Positions 6,669-13,599 of a stretch of 15,392 nucleotides of DNA are shown here, one piece after another; positions within the stretch are counted from its first letter, which is position 1; each line of letters opens with the position of its first letter. Under the pieces are notes generated by a model that worked only from the letters and a program-made list of their open reading frames with translations, searched no databases and had not been told where the DNA came from. The translations under genes and the position numbers were made by a program. This DNA is from Microbacteriaceae bacterium (GTDB lineage: Bacteria > Actinomycetota > Actinomycetes > Actinomycetales > Microbacteriaceae): contig JALRLI010000023.1 in NCBI GenBank assembly GCA_023254555.1, forward strand, positions 1 through 15,392. The letters run 5' to 3'.

Positions 6669-7496
6669 GTGAACAACGCACCAATCGGCATCTTCGACTC
6701 CGGTGTCGGTGGGCTCACTGTAGCCCGGGCGATTCGCGACCAGTTGCCGAACGAGTCGATTATCTATGTCGCAGATACGGCGAATTCGCCGTACGGTCCG
6801 AAACCAATTGCCGATGTGCGCAAGTTTGCGCTGAGTGTCGTCGACGACCTTGTCGCCCAGGGAATCAAGCTACTCGTTATTGCGTGTAACACTGCCTCAG
6901 CCGCCATGCTGAGGGATGCACATGAGCGCTACGACATTCCAGTACTCGAGGTCATCAAACCAGCGGTGCGTACTGCACTCAACACCACGCGCAACAGCAC
7001 CGTGGGTCTTATTGGCACCACCGGAACCATCAACTCAAAGGCCTATGACGATCTGTTTTCGGTTCGCGAAGACATCGAATTGCACTCGGCAGCCTGCCCG
7101 CGATTTGTTGAGTTCGTCGAAGCCGGTCAGACGACCGGTGACGAGGTACTGGCGGTGGCCAGAGAGTACCTGTCACCACTGATGAGCAGCGACGTTGACA
7201 CGCTGGTGCTTGGGTGCACGCACTACCCATTCTTGCGGGGAGTTATCAAACAGGTGATGGGCCCTGACGTCGTGCTGGTTTCGAGCGATATCGAGACTGC
7301 CAACGATGTGTACCGCGAGCTGACCGAGGGCGACCTTCTTCGCATTGACTCAGAGCCACCGGCCATCCACTACGAGGCAACGGGAGCAGACACCAAGGCG
7401 TTTACCGAGCTCGCGAATCGGATGCTGGGTATCGAAGTTGAATCCGTCGACCTATTGCAAACCGGCGTCATTGAAACCATCCCCAACGAAGAATAA
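6669..7496 (+). CDS. murI: Glutamate racemase
   Basis: Glutamate racemase interconverts L- and D-glutamate and so supplies D-glutamate for peptidoglycan precursors in the cytoplasm. The 275-residue length is normal. The N-terminal GIFDSGVGGLT (7-17, with Asp10 and Ser11), PYGPK (41-45), CNTASA (73-78, catalytic Cys73) and GCTHYPFL (182-189, catalytic Cys183) are all intact, so a two-base racemase is expected. Translation starts at GTG. The first gene of a compact operon, it is followed after 7 bp by rph and then rdgB, a gene order common in actinobacteria. The start codon sits 6 nt after TAGGCT, so the mRNA is probably leaderless. Confidence 0.97.
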   Translation: MNNAPIGIFDSGVGGLTVARAIRDQLPNESIIYVADTANSPYGPKPIADVRKFALSVVDDLVAQGIKLLVIACNTASAAMLRDAHERYDIPVLEVIKPAVRTALNTTRNSTVGLIGTTGTINSKAYDDLFSVREDIELHSAACPRFVEFVEAGQTTGDEVLAVAREYLSPLMSSDVDTLVLGCTHYPFLRGVIKQVMGPDVVLVSSDIETANDVYRELTEGDLLRIDSEPPAIHYEATGADTKAFTELANRMLGIEVESVDLLQTGVIETIPNEE

Positions 7497-7503
7497 GGAA
7501 TCC

Positions 7504-8241
7504 ATGTCAGACCTCATACGCGCAGACGGACGCACGGCTGCAGAACTTCGACCAATCACCATCGAGCGGGGTTGGAGCGAACAGGCCGAAGGCAGTGCGC
7601 TGATCAGCTTTGGTCGTACGAAGGTGCTCTGCACGGCATCCTTCACGAACGGTGTACCACGCTGGCTGATGGGTAAGGGTAAAGGCTGGGTCACAGCCGA
7701 ATACGCCATGATTCCGCGCAGCACAAACGAGCGGATGGATCGCGAATCAGTCAAAGGCAAAATCGGTGGCCGCACGCACGAGATTTCGCGACTCATTGGC
7801 CGCAGCCTGCGCGCAATCGTCGATACCAAGGCGCTCGGTGAGAACACCATTGTGATCGACTGTGACGTTCTGCAGGCCGACGGGGGCACTCGCACCGCCG
7901 CCATTACCGGCGCGTATGTTGCGCTCGCTGACGCGATTAGCTGGGGGCGCGAGCAGGGCTTCATTGGTAAAAAGTCCACACCTCTGCTCGACAGTGTGGC
8001 AGCGGTCTCGGTCGGCATTATCGATGGCACGCCGATGCTTGACCTTGCCTACGTCGAAGACGTGAGAGCCGAGACCGACATGAACGTGGTCGTCACCGGC
8101 TCTGGCAGCTTCGTAGAGGTGCAGGGCACAGCTGAGGGAGTTCCATTCTCACGCGATGAACTGAACTCTCTGCTCGATCTCTCAGTCGCAGGCTGCAAAG
8201 ATCTCGCCTCACATCAAGCTATGGCGCTCATCGGCGACTAG
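7504..8241 (+). CDS. rph: Ribonuclease PH
   Basis: RNase PH is a phosphorolytic 3'-5' exoribonuclease that trims the 3' end of tRNA precursors, using phosphate and releasing nucleoside diphosphates. The protein has 245 residues from the ATG at 7504, the normal family length. The frame stays open upstream to 7345, but that extension lies inside murI and has no family resemblance. AAGGAA at 7495-7500, overlapping the murI stop, serves as ribosome site. Family motifs seen: RADGR (6-10), RTHEISRLIGRSLRA (90-104), DCDVLQADGGTRTA (119-132), and LDLAYVEDVRAETDMN (179-194), which holds the catalytic aspartates. It lies 7 bp after murI and 3 bp before rdgB, so translational coupling is likely. Confidence 0.97.
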   Translation: MSDLIRADGRTAAELRPITIERGWSEQAEGSALISFGRTKVLCTASFTNGVPRWLMGKGKGWVTAEYAMIPRSTNERMDRESVKGKIGGRTHEISRLIGRSLRAIVDTKALGENTIVIDCDVLQADGGTRTAAITGAYVALADAISWGREQGFIGKKSTPLLDSVAAVSVGIIDGTPMLDLAYVEDVRAETDMNVVVTGSGSFVEVQGTAEGVPFSRDELNSLLDLSVAGCKDLASHQAMALIGD

Positions 8242-8244
8242 CTC

Positions 8245-8832
8245 ATGCAGATAGTTCTTGCGAGCCACAATGCGCACAAACTTGAGGAGCTTTCGCGCAT
8301 CCTGAAGCCACATCTGCCTGGTGTAGAACTCGTTTCGTACATCGGGCCAGAGCCAGCTGAAACCGGCACAACATTTGCCGAGAACGCCTTACTGAAGGCA
8401 CGTGCGGCGTGTGAGCACACCGGCCTGCCCGCAATTGCAGATGATTCTGGTATTTGTGTCGACATCCTGGGTGGCTCGCCCGGTATTTTTTCGGCTCGTT
8501 GGTCGGGGCCGGCTCGCAGTGACGGCGAAAACGTAGACCTGTTGCTGTGGCAACTCAGTGACATCGATGCTGTACACCGTGGTGCCGAGTTTGTCTGCGC
8601 TGCAGCACTTGCCCTGCCAGACGGTGGTGAGGATGTTCGCATCGGTACCTGGCGTGGTCAGATCTTGCGCGAGAGGGCGGGCTCTGGCGGCTTTGGCTAT
8701 GACCCTATTTTCAAGCCGGATGACACCGATGTTTCTGCGGCCGAGCTGACACAAGCCGAAAAAGATAAGTATTCGCACCGGGCCAGAGCCTTCACCAATC
8801 TCGCTGAGGTCATTGCGCAGCTGTCAGACTGA
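8245..8832 (+). CDS. rdgB: XTP/dITP diphosphatase (RdgB/HAM1 family)
   Basis: This 195-residue enzyme hydrolyses non-canonical purine triphosphates (dITP, ITP, XTP) to the monophosphate plus pyrophosphate, keeping deaminated purines out of nucleic acids. The family features are complete: SHNAHKLEE (7-15, equal to the usual SxNxxK), TFAENALLKA (43-52), ADDSGI (65-70), GGFGYDPIF (148-156) and SHRARA (177-182). The ATG lies three bases after the rph stop, and no independent Shine-Dalgarno motif is evident, which suggests coupled translation within the murI operon. An imperfect inverted repeat (ACTGA 8828-8832, TCAGT 8844-8848, then TT) follows the stop but is weak as a terminator. Confidence 0.97.
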   Translation: MQIVLASHNAHKLEELSRILKPHLPGVELVSYIGPEPAETGTTFAENALLKARAACEHTGLPAIADDSGICVDILGGSPGIFSARWSGPARSDGENVDLLLWQLSDIDAVHRGAEFVCAAALALPDGGEDVRIGTWRGQILRERAGSGGFGYDPIFKPDDTDVSAAELTQAEKDKYSHRARAFTNLAEVIAQLSD

Positions 8833-8853
8833 ACGCCGTTGAATCAGTTTCGG

Positions 8854-8859
8854 TAGGCT
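8854..8859 (+). promoter_or_regulatory. Putative -10 box (TAGGCT) upstream of the three-domain PLP/kinase gene
   Basis: The 11-mer GGTAGGCTTGA (8852-8862) is identical to that at 12495-12505 ahead of leuB. Initiation about 7 nt downstream would give a leader of roughly 36 nt before the ATG at 8902. I see no strong Shine-Dalgarno site in that leader. Confidence 0.5.
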
Positions 8860-8901
8860 TGAAGCCAGAGACGCAACCCCCAATCTGAGTGACGATACCT
8901 A

Positions 8902-11823
8902 ATGACCCGCGACAATTCTGAACATAACTTAGTGCGCCCGAAGGTGAGTGAAAAAGACGCTCAGCGACTTGTAGAACGTTTCTACGGCATCAAAGCTGAA
9001 GTGCGCGAGCTTGGCAGTAACCAAGATCGCAACTTTGTCATTGAGTCGAAGTCGGGCGAGAAATGGGTGCTCCGCGTCGATAACGAGGTTTTCCCGCAGT
9101 CGGCGAGAGACGCCCAGCATGAGGCGATTGAAGCGTACGCTGCTGCCGGGGTTCGCGTTCCGCAGGTGATTGCAGGTAAGAACGGCGAACTGACCCAGGT
9201 TTCTGATGGGCACTCGTTTCGACTCTTCGAATTCATGTCGGGCCCGTCACTTGTCGACGACGGCTATCTCGCGCCGGTTGTGCGTCGCGAGCTTGGTGAA
9301 TTGGCCGCGAAATCGGTCAACGCACTTGTCGCAGTCACGCACGACGGTATGAATCGACGCCACCAATGGGATATGCGCATCGCACCCGAGGTTACGCACG
9401 ATCTTGCTGGCGCGATTACCGATGAGGTACTTCGTTCGCGAGTACTCGGCGTTGTTCGCGAGGCAGAACTCGCACTCGAACCGCTGAAGCGCACGCTGCC
9501 AGTGCAAACCATCCACGGTGACCTCACCGACGACAACGTTGCCTGCGAATTGGGGGATGACGCACGCTTGCACCCCTACGCTGTGCTCGACTTCGGCGAT
9601 ATCGCGCTTGGATGGCGAGTAGCAGAGATCGCGGTCACGTGCGCGTCACTGCTGCATCACGAGGCCAGTCGGCCACTCAACGTAATCGATGCCATCAAGG
9701 CGTACCACCGCGTTGCGCCACTCACCAACGCTGAGGCGCGGGCGGTGTGGCCGCTGATTGTCGAGCGAGCTGCGGTGCTTGTCGCGAGTGCCTACAATCA
9801 ACTCGCCATCGACTCAGCGAACGCATACGCCGCAGATCGCATCGCAGGGGAGCTGGCTATCTTTGAATCGGCGACCTCAATCTCGGTGGCTGAGGGTGTC
9901 GCCAGTGTGCTCGCAGCGCTTGATCTCTTGCCAGAGCCCGAAACTGCCAGCATCGCCCCAGCCGAGCTCATTCACGGCCTGCATCAAGCCGCGACACTTG
10001 ACATCGGTGTCGAAAGCGAGCTGCTCAACGGTGGGCGTTGGCTCGACAGTGGTGCTGAGACCGACCTGCTCAATACGGCTCTAGAGCAGCATCCACTGGT
10101 TGTGATTCCTTATGGCAGCTACGCCCTGACGCGCGCGGCGGTAAACACTCGTGACGCAGCGAAAACGTACACGTTGCAGACCGTCATCGCGCTTCACGCA
10201 GGCCACATGTCGATGGAAGTTTCAGCGCCACTCACCGGCTCTATTCTGGCCCTCACCCCAAACGGCGTTGAGCTGTCGACCGACGCTGGAATTGTCTCAA
10301 TCGGTGGCATCACCCCGAGTGTCACGCTCGGTGAGAAAGTTGATCGCGCAGCGAAGCTCGGCACGGTGACGGGCGGCAGTACGCCTTCAAAGATCACGGT
10401 GCAGACGCGCCAGCCTGACCTCGCCGTACCCGTGCCTGCGGCGGTCGCGCCTGAGCTCGCCCCAGCATGGCGCTACCTCGCACCAGACCCCAGTGTCATT
10501 TTGGGCCTCACCTCAAACGCTCACGTTGATGAAGCCGAGGCTGAGCAGCAGCGACGCAACGAGGTGTTCGCAAGTGCCCAAGAACGTTACTACGAGGAGC
10601 CACCACAGGTTGAGCGAGGCTGGCGGCATTACCTTGCCGACACAACCGGCAAGGTGTACGTCGACATGGTGAATAACGTCACCGGGCTTGGCCACGGGCA
10701 TTCCAAGGTCGCAGACGCGATCAACAAGCAGATTCGCATTCTCAACACCAACTCGCGCTTTCTCTACCGAGAGCTCGCTGACTACTCAGAGCGCCTACTT
10801 GAGCTCGCGCCAAAGGGTGGCGAATTCGACACGGTTCTGCTGGTCAACTCGGGGTCAGAAGCAGTTGACCTCGCCATCAAGCTGGCACGCGCTGCCACAG
10901 GCAACAAGAAGGTTGTGGCGCTTCGCGAGGCCTATCACGGCTGGACGATGGCTTCTGATGCCGTGACGACCTCGGCGTTCGACAACCCCTATGCGATGAG
11001 TAATCGCCCTGACTGGGTGCACATCGCAGACGTACCGAATATCTATCGCGGCACGTATACGGGCTCAGATGCCGGGGCAAAGTACGTGGCCGACCTGAGC
11101 GCTGATCTTGAGGCACTTGCGAAAAATGGCCAGAGCATCGCAGGGTTCATTTGCGAATCGGTACTCGGCAATGCCGGCGGTGTGCTGCTGCCAGAGGGAT
11201 ACCTCACAGGTGCGTACGAGACGATTCGCGCGCACGGCGGGCTGTGTATCGCTGATGAGGTGCAGGTGGGCTTTGGCCGAATGGGTGACACCTTCTGGGG
11301 TGTTGAGCAGTCGGGCGCGGTGCCAGACATTATTACGATTGCGAAACCAATGGGCAATGGCTATCCAATCGGGGGAGTCATCACGAGCAAAAAAATCGCC
11401 GATTCACTTGCCACCGAGGGCAACTTCTTCTCCTCTGCTGGCGGCAGCCCTGTTAGCTGCGCGGTGGGAATTGCGGTACTTGACGCTATGCGCGACGAAG
11501 GCTTGCAAGAGAACGCCCATGAGGTGGGCACGCACTTGAAGTCACGCCTCGAGGCTCTCGGGTCGAAGCACGACTTAATCGGACCAATTCACGGCCACGG
11601 ACTCTACCTCGGCGTTGAGCTGGTGCGTAATCGCGATACGCTCGAGCCCGCGGCGGCAGAAGCAGCTGCGATTTGTGAGCGGATGCGCGAACTCGGCGTC
11701 GTGGTGCTCACCACCTCAGAGCGCAAAAACGTGCTCAAGGTGAAGCCTCCACTCTGCCTCACCCGCGAGAGCGCCGATTATTTTGTGGATGCCCTCGACG
11801 AGGTGCTCGCAACGGGCTGGTGA
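8902..11823 (+). CDS. Three-part protein: APH-type kinase, degenerate M23-like barrel, class III PLP aminotransferase/phospholyase
   Basis: This is a 973-residue cytoplasmic protein with no signal peptide. Residues 1-345 form an aminoglycoside/hydroxylysine-kinase-like domain: ELGSNQDRNFVIE (37-49), catalytic HGDLTDDN (205-212, Asp207) and metal-binding DFGD (230-233). Residues about 360-520 correspond to where related fusions carry an M23-like beta barrel, but no HxGxD or HLH metal ligands are seen. Residues about 555-973 are a fold-type I PLP enzyme of class III: NNVTGLGHGH (591-600), LNTNSR, AYHGW, DEVQVGFGR (785-793) and IAKPMGNGYP, with Lys815 as Schiff-base lysine. The LNTNSR and AYHGW motifs resemble the AGXT2L phospholyase branch (ethanolamine-phosphate and phosphohydroxylysine lyases). 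Kinase and lyase in one chain suggest phosphorylation of an amino alcohol followed by elimination of phosphate and ammonia, but the substrate is unknown and a plain aminotransferase is possible. It is probably monocistronic. Confidence 0.9.
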   Translation: MTRDNSEHNLVRPKVSEKDAQRLVERFYGIKAEVRELGSNQDRNFVIESKSGEKWVLRVDNEVFPQSARDAQHEAIEAYAAAGVRVPQVIAGKNGELTQVSDGHSFRLFEFMSGPSLVDDGYLAPVVRRELGELAAKSVNALVAVTHDGMNRRHQWDMRIAPEVTHDLAGAITDEVLRSRVLGVVREAELALEPLKRTLPVQTIHGDLTDDNVACELGDDARLHPYAVLDFGDIALGWRVAEIAVTCASLLHHEASRPLNVIDAIKAYHRVAPLTNAEARAVWPLIVERAAVLVASAYNQLAIDSANAYAADRIAGELAIFESATSISVAEGVASVLAALDLLPEPETASIAPAELIHGLHQAATLDIGVESELLNGGRWLDSGAETDLLNTALEQHPLVVIPYGSYALTRAAVNTRDAAKTYTLQTVIALHAGHMSMEVSAPLTGSILALTPNGVELSTDAGIVSIGGITPSVTLGEKVDRAAKLGTVTGGSTPSKITVQTRQPDLAVPVPAAVAPELAPAWRYLAPDPSVILGLTSNAHVDEAEAEQQRRNEVFASAQERYYEEPPQVERGWRHYLADTTGKVYVDMVNNVTGLGHGHSKVADAINKQIRILNTNSRFLYRELADYSERLLELAPKGGEFDTVLLVNSGSEAVDLAIKLARAATGNKKVVALREAYHGWTMASDAVTTSAFDNPYAMSNRPDWVHIADVPNIYRGTYTGSDAGAKYVADLSADLEALAKNGQSIAGFICESVLGNAGGVLLPEGYLTGAYETIRAHGGLCIADEVQVGFGRMGDTFWGVEQSGAVPDIITIAKPMGNGYPIGGVITSKKIADSLATEGNFFSSAGGSPVSCAVGIAVLDAMRDEGLQENAHEVGTHLKSRLEALGSKHDLIGPIHGHGLYLGVELVRNRDTLEPAAAEAAAICERMRELGVVVLTTSERKNVLKVKPPLCLTRESADYFVDALDEVLATGW

Positions 11824-11859
11824 CACACACGCACCCATAGTGCTCTGGCTCGCACGCGT

Positions 11860-11882
11860 TACAATCAGAGCGGCGAGGGGAG
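11860..11882 (+). promoter_or_regulatory. Putative -10 box (TACAAT) and ribosome binding site for the 141-residue membrane protein
   Basis: TACAAT (11860-11865) is followed by GAGGGGAG (11875-11882), five bases before the ATG at 11888. This decides the start: the open frame reaches back to 11783, inside the preceding gene, but only the 11888 ATG has a strong ribosome site. Confidence 0.6.
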
Positions 11883-11887
11883 TACAC

Positions 11888-12313
11888 ATGAAAACACGGC
11901 TAACCTGGGCAGCAGTCCTGAGCATCGTGCTGATACCGATGCTTGCGATCGGCTGGCTCGATCCACTTGAGGGTCTGCCGTTGGTGGTACTCGGCACCGT
12001 GCTTGTCGTCGCCGTGCGCTTGCTCTCGAAGGTGCGCATCCCAAAATTCACGTGGATCTCGTATGCGGTTGTTGCCGGGCTGATGATTGTTACGCTCACA
12101 ATCGCGATGATTCAATGGCCGTTGAGTATGGCTCAGCAGGCCGAGGGCGAAATCGTGATGAACCCGCTGACGAATGGCCCAACACTCGCTGGCATCCCAA
12201 TCATGATTATGACGATGTGGATGGCACGCGTTGCTGACCTTGTGCTGGCCGCAGGGCTTATCTTCTACAGCCTGAAAGTGTTTCGGGCGCGCAAGTCGCT
12301 CGCAGCTGAATAG
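11888..12313 (+). CDS. Small integral membrane protein of unknown function
   Basis: This 141-residue protein is not recognised as a member of a named family. Four membrane segments can be read: about 6-25, 31-48, 58-78 and, after an external or loop segment (about 80-100), 102-130. The C-terminus is basic (VFRARKS), which by the positive-inside rule would place it in the cytoplasm. The first 25 residues, with a charged KTR start and a hydrophobic run, could act as an uncleaved signal anchor. It has its own promoter-like and ribosome-binding sequences and lies between the PLP/kinase gene and the convergent tRNA-Leu, so context gives no hint of its job. Codon use and composition look like the neighbours. 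Confidence 0.75.
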   Translation: MKTRLTWAAVLSIVLIPMLAIGWLDPLEGLPLVVLGTVLVVAVRLLSKVRIPKFTWISYAVVAGLMIVTLTIAMIQWPLSMAQQAEGEIVMNPLTNGPTLAGIPIMIMTMWMARVADLVLAAGLIFYSLKVFRARKSLAAE

Positions 12314-12355
12314 CAATCCTGCTCCAAGCGAATCCGGGTGCTGGGCGTAAAACGC

Positions 12356-12376
12356 AAAAGCCCCCAACTTGGAGGC
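12356..12376 (-). terminator. Rho-independent terminator of tRNA-Leu
   Basis: On the minus strand GCCTCC (12376-12371), loop AAGTT and GGGGGC (12365-12360) form a 6-bp stem with one G-U pair. TTTT follows, then another T-run a few bases on. It starts 14 bases past the tRNA 3' end. The plus-strand reading has no T-run, so the signal is directional. Confidence 0.75.
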
Positions 12377-12389
12377 CCTCTGGAGAGAG

Positions 12390-12471
<82 letters not shown>

Positions 12472-12481
12472 GTGCCAATCA

Positions 12482-12487
12482 ATCCTA
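12482..12487 (-). promoter_or_regulatory. Putative -10 box (TAGGAT) of tRNA-Leu
   Basis: On the minus strand TAGGAT ends 10 nt before the mature tRNA 5' end, leaving a leader of about four nt for RNase P to remove. It lies back to back with the leuB -10 box, separated by 9 bp. Confidence 0.5.
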
Positions 12488-12496
12488 GCGTGCAGG

Positions 12497-12502
12497 TAGG
12501 CT
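12497..12502 (+). promoter_or_regulatory. Putative -10 box (TAGGCT) of leuB-ilvE-rlmN
   Basis: TAGGCT lies within GGTAGGCTTGA, shared with the 8854 site. Initiation near 12509 would give a leader of about 26 nt containing AAGGAG (12524-12529), five bases before the GTG of leuB. The leader is too short for a peptide attenuator or riboswitch. Confidence 0.55.
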
Positions 12503-12534
12503 TGATTTGTTCAGCGCGAAATCAAGGAGCATGA

Positions 12535-13584
12535 GTGGCACGCACGATCAATCTGGCTGTGATTCCCGGTGATGGAATCGGTGTTGAAGTAACCGCCGAG
12601 GCCAATAAAGTGCTCGATGCCGTGCTCGCGGGCACCGACGTCACCCTTGCTCGAACCGAGTTCAAGCTCGGGGCTGAGCGCTACCTCGAGACCGGCGACA
12701 CCCTGCCAACAGCTGAGCAGGAGGCGCTCGCCAAGTTTGATGCCATTCTGTTTGGAGCAGTGGGCGGTGTGCCGGGTGATCCTCGTCTCAAAGACGCAAA
12801 CATTGAGCGAGGGCTTCTGCTTAAGCTGCGATTTGATTTCGACCAGTACGCGAACGTGCGCCCGTGCAAGCTTTATCCGGGAGTAACCAGCACCCTTGCG
12901 AATCCGGGCGAGGTTGACTTTGTGGTGGTGCGGGAGGGCACTGAAGGCCCGTACGCGGGTAATGGTGGTTCGCTTCGGGCAGGTACCGAACACGCAGTTG
13001 CTAACGAGGTTTCGGTGAACACCGCCTATGGAGCAGAGCGGGTCGTTCGTTACGCGTTCGAGCTTGCCGAGAAGCGCCGAAAAAAACTTACCTGGGTCCA
13101 CAAAACGAACGTGCTCATTCACGCTGGCGCATTATGGCAGGCGGCCGTGGCGAAAGTTTCGGCAGAGCACCCAGACGTAGCCGTCGACTACATGCACGTC
13201 GACGCAGCCACAATCTTCATGGTGCAAGACCCTGCGCGGTTCGACGTTATCGTGACTGACAACCTGTTTGGTGACATCTTGACCGACCTCGCTGGCGCTA
13301 TTGGCGGAGGTATTGGATTAGCCGCCTCAGGCAACATCAACCCCGACGGCACCTTTCCGAGCATGTTTGAACCGGTGCACGGGAGCGCGCCAGATATTGC
13401 CGGCCAGCAAAAAGCTGACCCGACTGCCGCTATCTTGTCGGCGGCAATAATGCTTGATCATCTCGGTCTCGAAGCTGAGGCAGCGAGGGTGCGTGATGCG
13501 GTTGAGGCAGATCTGGCAGAACGCGGCAATGCAGTACGTAGCACAGCGCAGGTTGGCGACGCCATCGCGGCGAGACTGGCATAG
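12535..13584 (+). CDS. leuB: 3-isopropylmalate dehydrogenase
   Basis: LeuB oxidises and decarboxylates (2R,3S)-3-isopropylmalate to 4-methyl-2-oxopentanoate with NAD+, the third step of leucine synthesis. The 349-residue length matches the short actinobacterial form. Visible motifs: IPGDGIG (10-16), substrate arginines around LKLRFDFDQYANVRP (97-110), VVREGTEGPYAGNGG (131-145, with Arg133 and Tyr140), Lys190, HVDAA (221-225, Asp223), TDNLFGDILTD (241-251) and the NAD-loop FEPVHGSAPDIAG (278-290). REGTEGPY is typical of leucine-pathway enzymes rather than isocitrate or tartrate dehydrogenase. The GTG at 12535 is chosen because AAGGAG sits five bases upstream; the ATG at 12531 is out of frame. 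The gene leads a run with ilvE, so two branched-chain amino acid steps are likely co-expressed. Confidence 0.96.
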   Translation: MARTINLAVIPGDGIGVEVTAEANKVLDAVLAGTDVTLARTEFKLGAERYLETGDTLPTAEQEALAKFDAILFGAVGGVPGDPRLKDANIERGLLLKLRFDFDQYANVRPCKLYPGVTSTLANPGEVDFVVVREGTEGPYAGNGGSLRAGTEHAVANEVSVNTAYGAERVVRYAFELAEKRRKKLTWVHKTNVLIHAGALWQAAVAKVSAEHPDVAVDYMHVDAATIFMVQDPARFDVIVTDNLFGDILTDLAGAIGGGIGLAASGNINPDGTFPSMFEPVHGSAPDIAGQQKADPTAAILSAAIMLDHLGLEAEAARVRDAVEADLAERGNAVRSTAQVGDAIAARLA

Positions 13585-13599
13585 GTTGAGGCGAAAAAA

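Noticed and set aside
7345..7503. 53-codon upstream extension of rph
   Set aside because: It lies inside murI in another frame, has no RNase PH similarity, and the ATG at 7504 gives the normal family length with a ribosome site.
8828..8850. Inverted repeat after rdgB considered as a terminator
   Set aside because: Five-base arms with a long loop and only a short T-run; stability looks too low.
11783..11887. 35-codon upstream extension of the small membrane protein
   Set aside because: Most of it overlaps the PLP gene; the ATG at 11888 has a strong ribosome site and a charged-then-hydrophobic start.
12503..12534. Leader of leuB considered for a T-box, attenuator or riboswitch
   Set aside because: About 26 nt, too short, with no leucine-rich peptide and no hairpin pair.
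12511..13122. 203-codon minus-strand open frame opposite leuB
   Set aside because: Shadow of leuB with no family features or ribosome site.
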